39,573 nt of DNA, taken from Bacteroidales bacterium (GTDB taxonomy: Bacteria; Bacteroidota; Bacteroidia; Bacteroidales; UBA3824). The stretch is from the NCBI GenBank assembly GCA_017962175.1, contig JAGCVU010000109.1:1-39573 (forward strand). Reading direction: 5' to 3'. A model generated the notes under the pieces. The model was not told the DNA's origin. It was given only the letters and a program-made list of their open reading frames with translations, and did not search any database. The first letter of the stretch is position 1. Each line of letters begins with the position of its first letter. A program made the position numbers and the translations under genes. Shown in pieces: positions 25,251 through 32,814 of the stretch.

Positions 25251-27125
25251 ATGCGCAGAGCGGTTGCCATATTGTTAGCAATACTGTGGTCTGTGGCTGT
25301 TTCGATTACGCAGGCACAGGTGAAGGAAACCATTGTAAACGAGCGTTTTGTAAACAATCAACTCGGATGGCCAGTGGAGTCGCAGCCCGATTATTCGTCG
25401 AGTATCAACTACGGTCATTACAATATTAAATACAATCGCGAGACGGGTTCTAAAACTTTTGACATTGCCACCAAACTGCATCCGGGACGCAATTTTTTTA
25501 TCGAAACTACAGGCAGAATCAAGTCCGGCACCAAAAACGGCGGTTTCGGTATTGTTTGGGGCAAAGGCAAGTACGGCTTTTTCTCGTTTGTTATCACCGA
25601 TAACGGAACTTTCTTTGTGCGTGAAGCTCGAGCAGGCGGCAAAAATGAGTATCTTGTGAAACCAACCGTATGCAAGGATATTCACAAGGGCGGACGTGAA
25701 AACAAACTGAGAGTGCAGTATCAGCAAAAGATGTATGTTTTTTTTATCAACGACAGTCTTGCTGCGCATATTCCTTTCGAAAAATTTTATGGCGACAATC
25801 TCGGTCTTGTGATTTATGGTCATCAAGATGTGGATGTTACAAGTTTTGGCGTTTTTGGCACTAAGCAATACGAGGTGGTTAATAGCGACCCGGTTCAACT
25901 TCATATTTCGGGTTACGCCATCAATGATGCTATCGACACCGACGGCACTAAACTCGGCAACGGCAATTCGCGTATCAATCGAGGCGAAACTATCAAGATG
26001 CAAGTTTCGTTAAAAAATACCGCTCGAACCACGGCGCAGTCGTTTTCGGCGTATATCTCGTCGGAATCTACACGAGTGAGGGTGATTGAATCGGGCAAAA
26101 AGATTCCTCTGTCTACTGTGTCGTTTAACGAGGTGGCTAAATTGGAGTTTAAGTTTCATGTTGACGACGATTTTACCGCATCTGACATTTTGTTTAAGTT
26201 AGATATCATTGACCAAGCGGGAAAACTTTCAGAGGAGATTCCTTTCAAAGTACCTGTCAACACCGGCATTCCGGCTATCGATCATAAAGACCTTTCGGTA
26301 ACTATCAATTTTAAGGAGCGAGCTCTCGATGATGTAAACAATGGCATACCTACAACGCTCAATCAAGGCGATAACACTTGCGCTATCATCATCGGTGTGG
26401 AAAAATACAACAATCTTCCGGCTGCTCAGTTTGCCGCCAACGATGCTGTAGTGTTTTACAATTATATGACTAAGGTGCTACGTATTCCAAGGCAAAATAT
26501 CATTCTTTTTACCGACCAGAATGCCACCAAAGCACGAATTGTAAATATTTTTAAGCCAAACGGACAGTTGGAGCATATTTCTACCAACCGTATCGACCAT
26601 GTGATATTTTATTTTTCGGGTCTCGGCTCGGTAAATCCGCAATCGAGCGCACCTTATATTTTGTTGTCAGATTCGCGTGCCAACGATGCCGAACATACCG
26701 GCTACCCTGTGGCTGATATTATCAGGGTTATTCACAACCTTCGACCCAAAACTGCTATATGCTTTTTTGAAACTTCTTTTTCGGGCGTTACCCGTTCGGG
26801 CGAACCTTTTGAAGAAAATGGCGGAACACTTTGGAATCTACCGAGTTTGCCTGTGCTGAGCAGTTCCGAAGGCGAGATGGCAGTATTTTATGCATCGGCT
26901 GGCGAGCAGGCTAATCCCGTGGTTGAGCAGTCGCGTCACGGTTTGTTTACCCATTATATGCTTTCTACCATCAAGCAGTCGGCTTTTTCAAATTCCACTC
27001 TCACAATGAAAGCATTGTTTACCGCTATTTCGCGCGAAATGATGAAAGAGTGCGGACAAAGAGGCATCACCGTTGTTCCAAAATTAGACTGCATCAACAA
27101 AGATATAATAACCATATTGAAATGA
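25251..27125 (+). CDS. Secreted caspase-fold (C14) protein with both catalytic residues replaced
   Basis: 624 residues. A signal peptide (1-23, ending TQAQ) is followed by a concanavalin/LamG-like beta-sandwich (about 35-205), an immunoglobulin/CARDB-like region (about 215-335), and a C14 caspase-like domain (about 375-610). The caspase core is clear: CAIIIGVEKYNNLP, AANDAVVFYNYM, HVIFYFSGLGS, PYILLSDS and CFFETSFSG. The catalytic His of FSGHG is Leu458, and the catalytic Cys of DACxSG is Ser509. It is therefore predicted to be proteolytically inactive by the Cys/His mechanism and may act as a binding or regulatory module in the periplasm or at the surface. Its stop overlaps the start of the patatin gene (ATGA), so the two are coupled. 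Confidence 0.82.
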   Translation: MRRAVAILLAILWSVAVSITQAQVKETIVNERFVNNQLGWPVESQPDYSSSINYGHYNIKYNRETGSKTFDIATKLHPGRNFFIETTGRIKSGTKNGGFGIVWGKGKYGFFSFVITDNGTFFVREARAGGKNEYLVKPTVCKDIHKGGRENKLRVQYQQKMYVFFINDSLAAHIPFEKFYGDNLGLVIYGHQDVDVTSFGVFGTKQYEVVNSDPVQLHISGYAINDAIDTDGTKLGNGNSRINRGETIKMQVSLKNTARTTAQSFSAYISSESTRVRVIESGKKIPLSTVSFNEVAKLEFKFHVDDDFTASDILFKLDIIDQAGKLSEEIPFKVPVNTGIPAIDHKDLSVTINFKERALDDVNNGIPTTLNQGDNTCAIIIGVEKYNNLPAAQFAANDAVVFYNYMTKVLRIPRQNIILFTDQNATKARIVNIFKPNGQLEHISTNRIDHVIFYFSGLGSVNPQSSAPYILLSDSRANDAEHTGYPVADIIRVIHNLRPKTAICFFETSFSGVTRSGEPFEENGGTLWNLPSLPVLSSSEGEMAVFYASAGEQANPVVEQSRHGLFTHYMLSTIKQSAFSNSTLTMKALFTAISREMMKECGQRGITVVPKLDCINKDIITILK

Positions 27126-29428
27126 AAAAGATTTTTTTAATAACAGCCTTAATTGTCAGTATCTCAAATCTTTGTGCTCAAAATGTAGGCATTGTGCTCA
27201 GTGGCGGCGGGGCAAAGGGTCTCGCTCACATTGGCGTTATTAAGGCGTTAGAAGAAAATTCCATACCTATCGACTATGTAACGGGTACAAGCATGGGAAG
27301 TATTGTAGGTGCTTTGTATTCAATTGGTTACACCACCGACGAAATGGTAGAACTATTTCATTCCAAAGAGTTTGAAATGTGGCTCAACGGGCAAACCGAT
27401 ATTTCGCTCAAATACTATTTTATGCAAGAAGACCTCAGTGCCGAATGGCTCCGTTTGCGTCTCAACCGCGATACTGTGGTAAAGGCTTACCTTCCCACGG
27501 GCATTGTGGCGGGGTATCAAATGGACTTTGCTTTTATGCAAATAATGGGCAGGGGCGAGGCTGCGGCAAACTATAATTTTGATAGTTTGATGGTGCCGTT
27601 TCGCTGTGCTGCGTCGGACATTTACGCAAAAAAATCGGTGATATTCAAAAACGGACATCTTAGCAATGCGGTGCGTTCGTCGATGGCTATTCCGCTGTAT
27701 TTCAAGCCGGTAAAATACGAAAAAGGCTTGCTCTACGATGGCGGCATTTACAACAATTTCCCCATCGATGCTATGGAAAACGATTTCAACCCCGATTACA
27801 TCATTGGCGTTCAGGTGAGCGACAACAACGAAAACCCTTCGGAAGACGACCTTATGATGCAGATTTTCAACATGACCATGGACCGCAGCGACTACTCAAT
27901 CCCTGAGGGCAAAGGTCTTATGATTGTTCCCGATGTATTGAGTATTAGTACGTTAGATTTTTCTAAGGCAGACGAAATTATCCTCAAAGGCTATGTTGCC
28001 GCAATGGAAAAAATGCCCGAAATACTTGCCGCCGTTCAACGTCGAGTAGATAGCACCGAGGTTAATGTCAAGCGCGAGACTTTTAAAGCCAAAATGCCCG
28101 AATTTAATTTCGACAATGTTAATATTACAGGATTAAAACGTGCTCATTGTAAATATGTTACGGGATTGTTTCGTCGTTGGAGCAACGAGCCGCGCGATTT
28201 AAACTCTACACGCCGTTACTTTTATCGTTTGATAGCCGACCCAACGTTAGACAAACTTTACCCCACATCTACCTACGACCCTTCGTCGGGATTTTATTCG
28301 CTAAATCTTGACGTTACACGAAGCAAAAATATCAGCGCAAAAATAGGCGGCACAATTTCGTCATCGTCTACAAGTCAGATGTTTATCGAGTTGGAGCATC
28401 TGTTTTTCGGACAAATTCCCATCCGTTTTTGGGGCAACGGCTATTTTGGACGTTTTTACAATGCTGGCAAAGTGGCTATGCGTTCGTATTTTACCTATCC
28501 GAGCCTGTTTTACTTAGAGGGCGGATTTCAGCTCGACCGTTGGAATTTTATGGAAGCCGACCCAGATATTCTCTTTATCGACACCCGCAACGCAATGATG
28601 ATTAAGCAAGACGGCGAATTTTACGCCAACCTTGGATTGCCGCTCGGCATGTCGGGCAAGGTTACAATGGGTCCTGCAATGGGCGTTTACAAACAGCAAT
28701 ATTACCTCAACAAACAGTTTATGTCAAACGACAAACTTGACAAATCGCTCATTGAATATGGTGGAGCGCACATCACTTACGAACGCACCACTCTCGACAA
28801 CCCAATGTATCCCACCAAAGGAACCAATATTTTTGTTCGCGCCAAGGGTACATCGCTTGCCGAAAAATTTCAACAGGGCACATCTGCCGAACAGATGATT
28901 ACCTCCGACAATAAGTCTAAGTATTTCTGGGACATTACGTTAGATTACAAAAACTATATGTTTCACAAAGGCAGGGTAACATTTCCCCTAACTTTGGAAT
29001 TTAATTTTTCTCGTCACGATACGCTCTGCAACTCTATGGCAGATTTGCTTGCCACCAACGCTTACCGTCCCACACCATACACTCAGACGGTGATTTTTGA
29101 AGATTTCCGTGCTAAAAAATACGCAGCGGGCAGCATTGGCTTGTTGGTAAGGCTTTATAGTCAAGTGCATTTCTTGTTAGATGCCCATGTTTTTCAGCCC
29201 TATCAAAAAGATTTTCTCATAGCCGACGAAAATGGAGATTATCGCACCGAATGCCGTGGCAGATTTTCGGGACGCGAATTTTTCTGCAACGCCACCTTGT
29301 TTTACAACACCTTTGTAGGACCTTTGGCACTCAATATCAGATACATGCCTCACGGAAGTTCGCATTTTTACTTTATGTTCAACATAGGGTATATGGTGTT
29401 TAATAAGAATTGGTGGGATAGGAATTAA
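27122..29428 (+). CDS. Patatin-like phospholipase fused to outer-membrane beta-barrel
   Basis: 768 residues with a signal peptide (about 1-19, ending LCAQ). The patatin domain (about 20-310) has the oxyanion loop SGGGAKGLAHIG (27-38), nucleophile Ser57 in GTSMGS, and the dyad Asp206 in YDGGIYNNFP, so acyl-hydrolase activity is expected. A linker with a POTRA-like stretch (about 335-420) leads to a C-terminal Omp85/surface-antigen barrel rich in alternating aromatic strands and ending in NIGYMVFNKNWWDRN. This matches the PlpD-type patatins of Gram-negative bacteria. The start ATG at 27122 gives the signal peptide. A longer frame from 27050 lies within the previous gene and is rejected. It is coupled to the dead-caspase gene by ATGA. 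Confidence 0.9.
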   Translation: MKKIFLITALIVSISNLCAQNVGIVLSGGGAKGLAHIGVIKALEENSIPIDYVTGTSMGSIVGALYSIGYTTDEMVELFHSKEFEMWLNGQTDISLKYYFMQEDLSAEWLRLRLNRDTVVKAYLPTGIVAGYQMDFAFMQIMGRGEAAANYNFDSLMVPFRCAASDIYAKKSVIFKNGHLSNAVRSSMAIPLYFKPVKYEKGLLYDGGIYNNFPIDAMENDFNPDYIIGVQVSDNNENPSEDDLMMQIFNMTMDRSDYSIPEGKGLMIVPDVLSISTLDFSKADEIILKGYVAAMEKMPEILAAVQRRVDSTEVNVKRETFKAKMPEFNFDNVNITGLKRAHCKYVTGLFRRWSNEPRDLNSTRRYFYRLIADPTLDKLYPTSTYDPSSGFYSLNLDVTRSKNISAKIGGTISSSSTSQMFIELEHLFFGQIPIRFWGNGYFGRFYNAGKVAMRSYFTYPSLFYLEGGFQLDRWNFMEADPDILFIDTRNAMMIKQDGEFYANLGLPLGMSGKVTMGPAMGVYKQQYYLNKQFMSNDKLDKSLIEYGGAHITYERTTLDNPMYPTKGTNIFVRAKGTSLAEKFQQGTSAEQMITSDNKSKYFWDITLDYKNYMFHKGRVTFPLTLEFNFSRHDTLCNSMADLLATNAYRPTPYTQTVIFEDFRAKKYAAGSIGLLVRLYSQVHFLLDAHVFQPYQKDFLIADENGDYRTECRGRFSGREFFCNATLFYNTFVGPLALNIRYMPHGSSHFYFMFNIGYMVFNKNWWDRN

Positions 29429-29439
29429 TGAATTTTTTT

Positions 29440-29470
29440 ATTGCAAATTACAAAGGTTAGTTTAACTTTG
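29440..29470 (+). promoter_or_regulatory. Promoter of the acyltransferase/ligase pair
   Basis: TAACTTTG (29463-29470) followed by CACC is an exact -7 match and shares its downstream bases with the rRNA promoters. ATTG (29440-29443) lies 19 bp upstream, one mismatch from TTTG. The gene start at 29499 is 28 bp away. Confidence 0.6.
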
Positions 29471-29498
29471 CACCGTAAAAGTTTTAGTATTTAGAGCA

Positions 29499-30650
29499 AT
29501 GGAAAATAACGAAACTGAATTTGACCTTATTAGACCGTTTTACGATAGCGAGGTACATGATGCGGTTGAAAGGCTTGTGGTAGAGCCGGGATTCCTTAAA
29601 ACTTTGGAATATTTTTTCCCGACTGCACCTATCGACCGTACTGTGCAGATGCTCAGATCGTTAAGAACTGTCAGAGAGTTCCAAGATAAGTTTATTGCTG
29701 TCTTGGTGCAGGCCATAACCAAAAAATACATCACAGAATTAACGTTTACCGGCTTGGAGAATGTTCCCGAAGACAAGGGATACCTGATTGTGTCAAACCA
29801 TCGCGACATTATTCTCGATTCTGCGTTGCTAAACACATATTTTCTTCTTCACGGTCGCAACACATCGGAAATTGCTATCGGCAGCAACCTCTTGATTCTT
29901 CCGTGGATAACCGACCTTGTAAAGCTAAACCGCACTTTTGTGGTAAAACGCAATATCCCCGTAAAAGAACAATACGACGCGTCGCTTTTGTTGTCTAAAT
30001 ACATCAGACACACCATCTTAGAAAAAAACACATCTATTTGGATAGCCCAACGCGAAGGTCGCACAAAAGACGGCAACGACAAAACCCAAGGCGCATTGCT
30101 CAAAATGTTTAACATGGCAGTTTCGGGCGACGTGCTCCCCAACCTTGCTCAGCTCAACATTGTGCCAATGACCATTTCGTATGAATACGACCCTGTGGAC
30201 ATCTACAAGGTAAAAGAACGTTACAACAAAATCGTTAACAAAGATTTTAAAAAGAGCAAGCGCGACGATGTTATGGGTATGCGTTACGGCATTACTTGCA
30301 ACAAAGGCCGCGTAAATATTTGCCTTGGAAAACCCATCAACGCCGAATTGCTCAACCTGCCCAAAGCTCCCAACAAAAATGTGCAATACGATGAGGCAGC
30401 GCGTTTTATCGACACCAAAATTTACGATGGCTACGTGCTTTACCCCGTCAATTATGTAAGTGCCGACCTTCTTGCCGGAACCAACACTTACTCAGCGCAT
30501 TACACCGAAGCCGACAAAAATGCCGTTGTTGAATATTTCAACAATCAATGCAAAAATTTTGAAGGCGATGTGGAGCTTCAACGCAAAATGTTGATGGAAA
30601 TTTATGCCAACCCCGTTATCAATTATTCTACAAATATCGCTACTAAATAA
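29499..30650 (+). CDS. Glycerolipid-type acyltransferase (PlsC/PlsB family)
   Basis: 383 residues of the lysophospholipid acyltransferase superfamily, which moves an acyl chain onto glycerol 3-phosphate, lysophosphatidate or a related acceptor at the inner membrane. Motif I appears as SNHRDIILDS (99-108), in which the His and the second Asp are six residues apart rather than the usual five of HX4D. Asp103 is an alternative partner. Motif II-like FVVKRN and the substrate-binding IAQREGRTKDGNDKTQGALL follow. There is no long membrane helix. Family is firm, exact acceptor uncertain. The next gene starts 5 bp after its stop, so it is cotranscribed with the CoA ligase, which could supply acyl-CoA chemistry (inference). 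Confidence 0.85.
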   Translation: MENNETEFDLIRPFYDSEVHDAVERLVVEPGFLKTLEYFFPTAPIDRTVQMLRSLRTVREFQDKFIAVLVQAITKKYITELTFTGLENVPEDKGYLIVSNHRDIILDSALLNTYFLLHGRNTSEIAIGSNLLILPWITDLVKLNRTFVVKRNIPVKEQYDASLLLSKYIRHTILEKNTSIWIAQREGRTKDGNDKTQGALLKMFNMAVSGDVLPNLAQLNIVPMTISYEYDPVDIYKVKERYNKIVNKDFKKSKRDDVMGMRYGITCNKGRVNICLGKPINAELLNLPKAPNKNVQYDEAARFIDTKIYDGYVLYPVNYVSADLLAGTNTYSAHYTEADKNAVVEYFNNQCKNFEGDVELQRKMLMEIYANPVINYSTNIATK

Positions 30651-30655
30651 TACCA

Positions 30656-31966
30656 ATGGACACCGAAAAATATTATCAGCCTGAAATCGAGACTATGAGC
30701 CGTCCCGAACTTGAAAAACTTCAAGTAGAAAGGCTAAAAAAGACAATTGAAATTGCCATGAAATCACCTTTTTATGGCAAACTTTACAAAGAAAAAGGCA
30801 TTTCGCCCGACACCATCAAAACCATCGACGATATTCGCAAACTCCCATTTACTACCAAAGAAGATTTGCGCTCAAATTATCCGTACGGACTTGTGGCTGC
30901 CGATATGAAAGACCTCGTTCGTCTTCACTCGTCAAGCGGCACCACAGGCAATCCCACTGTAATTGTGCATACTCAGCACGACCTCGATTGTTGGGCAAAC
31001 CGCATCGCACGCTGCCTTTATATGGTAGGCGTTAGAAATACCGACGTTTTTCAAAATTCATCGGGCTACGGAATGTTTACCGGCGGACTCGGATTTCAAT
31101 ATGGTGCCGAAAAACTCGGTTGCCTTACCGTTCCCGCAGCCGCAGGCAACTCGCTCCGTCAAATCAAGTTTATCAAGGATTTCGGCACAACCGTAATTCA
31201 CGCCATACCAAGTTATGCTTCAAGACTTTACGAAGTTTTCAAAGATGAAGGTCTCGACCCAAAGACCGATACAAATCTGCGCATTTTTGTTATTGGCGCC
31301 GAACCTCACACCGACGAACAGCGCAAACGTATCGAAGAAAAATTTGGCGTAAAAGCTTACAACAGCTTTGGAATGAGCGAAATGAGCGGTCCCGGCGTGG
31401 CATTTGAATGTCCCGAACAAAACGGTATGCACGTTTGGGAAGATTGCTACATTGTAGAAATTGTCAACCCCGACACTCTTGAGCCTGTGCCCGATGGCGA
31501 GGTAGGAGAGATGGTTATCACCTCTATCGACCGCACAGGTATGCCCATTATCCGTTATCGCAGCCGCGACTTAACGCGCTTTATCACTGGCGATTGCCCC
31601 TGTGGACGTACTCACCGCCGTCTTGACCGTTTCCGTGGTCGCACCGACGATATGCTTATATTAAAAGGTGTAAATATTTTCCCGATGCAAATTGAGAAAA
31701 TTTTGATGGACTACAAGCAACTTTCTACCGACTTCCTCATTACTCTCCAAACCACCGACGACAACGACGAGATGATTATAGAGGTAGAAATCAACGAGTT
31801 GCTCAGCGACAGCTATCAAGACCTCGAAAAACTCAACAAAACCGTTACCCGTGCTCTTAAAGACGAAATTCTTATCACGCCCAAAGTTAAATTTGTGGCA
31901 AAAGGTTCGTTGCCGAGAAGTGAAGGTAAAGCTGTGAGAGTTAAAGATTTACGTAAGAAATTCTAA
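30656..31966 (+). CDS. paaK: Phenylacetate-CoA ligase family enzyme
   Basis: 436 residues of the AMP-forming adenylate superfamily, PaaK branch: activates phenylacetate or a similar aryl acid to its CoA thioester using ATP. The phosphate loop HSSSGTTGNPT (91-101), the A5 motif YNSFGMSEMSGPG, the metal-type segment CPCGRTHRRL, and the hinge region GRTDDMLILKGVNIFP are all present, with full family length. In gut Bacteroidota such enzymes often accompany indolepyruvate oxidoreductase, but that is not in this window. It follows the acyltransferase by 5 bp and is closed by a terminator. Confidence 0.92.
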   Translation: MDTEKYYQPEIETMSRPELEKLQVERLKKTIEIAMKSPFYGKLYKEKGISPDTIKTIDDIRKLPFTTKEDLRSNYPYGLVAADMKDLVRLHSSSGTTGNPTVIVHTQHDLDCWANRIARCLYMVGVRNTDVFQNSSGYGMFTGGLGFQYGAEKLGCLTVPAAAGNSLRQIKFIKDFGTTVIHAIPSYASRLYEVFKDEGLDPKTDTNLRIFVIGAEPHTDEQRKRIEEKFGVKAYNSFGMSEMSGPGVAFECPEQNGMHVWEDCYIVEIVNPDTLEPVPDGEVGEMVITSIDRTGMPIIRYRSRDLTRFITGDCPCGRTHRRLDRFRGRTDDMLILKGVNIFPMQIEKILMDYKQLSTDFLITLQTTDDNDEMIIEVEINELLSDSYQDLEKLNKTVTRALKDEILITPKVKFVAKGSLPRSEGKAVRVKDLRKKF

Positions 31967-31983
31967 TAATTTCATATCTAATA

Positions 31984-32016
31984 GGCGGCGTGCTTTTTAG
32001 TACGCCGCTTTTTTTT
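31984..32016 (+). terminator. Terminator after the CoA ligase gene
   Basis: GCGGCGT (31985-31991) pairs with ACGCCGC (32002-32008), followed by eight T's. It ends the acyltransferase/ligase transcript. Confidence 0.88.
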
Positions 32017-32127
32017 GCAAAAAATTTAAAAAAAATTGCAAAATCAGATATGTTAATTCAAAAACTTCCTTAAATTGCAAGTGCAAATTATAATTTAAAT
32101 TTTTAACACTAAAAACATTTACCTATT

Positions 32128-32736
32128 ATGGAAGGATTAAAAGTAGACGGTCGCATGAAAGTTAAGACCTTGAAAGAAAATTTCAAAAAATGTTTCGGAT
32201 ACACATTGAGAGTTTACAACACTCAAAACCATTTTGTTGATGAGGAACTTTTGCTCTGCAACGTTCGTCAAGACGATGACAAAAAAACCGGCGAATTCTC
32301 AATCAACCCCGAATGGCGTATCGACGAATTTGAGAAAGAATTTATGGATGTGTTTGCAATCAAAGTTCAGGTTGCCACAGCCGACGATTCAGCTCTTGCC
32401 GACAATGCTCTCAAAGTAATTTCGGGCAAATCGCTCCGTGTTGACGGACGTATGAAGGTTAAAACTCTTCGTGAGGCTTTCAAAGAAACCTACGGATTCT
32501 GCCTCAAAGTATACAACACTCAGAACCACTTTGTTGACGACGACCTCCTTCTCTGCAATGTTCGTCAGGATGCTGAGGCTGCCAAAACAGGCGACACCAC
32601 TATTGATCCTACTTGGACAATCGACGAGTTTGAAAAGAACTTTATGGCAAACTACGGCATCAAAGTTCAGGTTTACACTCCCGATGAGGCAAAACTCGCC
32701 GACAACAACATCAAGTTGTTCTGGGGCATCAACTAA
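32128..32736 (+). CDS. Protein of two tandem copies of an unrecognised ~100-residue domain
   Basis: 202 residues, no signal peptide or membrane segment. Residues 4-99 and 103-202 are the same domain repeated: both carry VDGRMKVKTL, then VYNTQNHFVD, LLLCNVRQD, a short variable loop with a Thr-Gly, IDEFEK, IKVQV, and a closing LADN. The pattern (short strand, Lys-rich helix, strand, Asp-rich turn, helix DEFEKxF, strand) suggests a compact alpha/beta fold. I do not recognise the family with certainty and give no function. It is a single-gene unit, with terminators on both sides. The 112-nt upstream leader is A/T-rich and holds no full promoter match. Confidence 0.7.
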   Translation: MEGLKVDGRMKVKTLKENFKKCFGYTLRVYNTQNHFVDEELLLCNVRQDDDKKTGEFSINPEWRIDEFEKEFMDVFAIKVQVATADDSALADNALKVISGKSLRVDGRMKVKTLREAFKETYGFCLKVYNTQNHFVDDDLLLCNVRQDAEAAKTGDTTIDPTWTIDEFEKNFMANYGIKVQVYTPDEAKLADNNIKLFWGIN

Positions 32737-32766
32737 GATTTTTTTTGTTTGACTTTTTTTTATTTT

Positions 32767-32804
32767 CCGCATATCCGATATCTCCACGGATATGCGGTTT
32801 TTTT
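32767..32804 (+). terminator. Terminator after the duplicated-domain gene
   Basis: CCGCATATCC (32767-32776) pairs perfectly with GGATATGCGG (32788-32797), followed by seven T's. It lies between that gene and the converging LRR gene, 11 bp before the latter's stop. Confidence 0.88.
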
Positions 32805-32814
32805 ATGCACTTGA

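Noticed and set aside
25275..26003. 242-codon reverse-strand frame in the pseudo-caspase gene
   Set aside because: It is antisense to a gene with clear domains. It has no promoter and no recognisable product.
27050..27121. N-terminal extension of the patatin protein
   Set aside because: It reads inside the previous gene in another frame. The internal ATG gives a normal signal peptide and an ATGA coupling.
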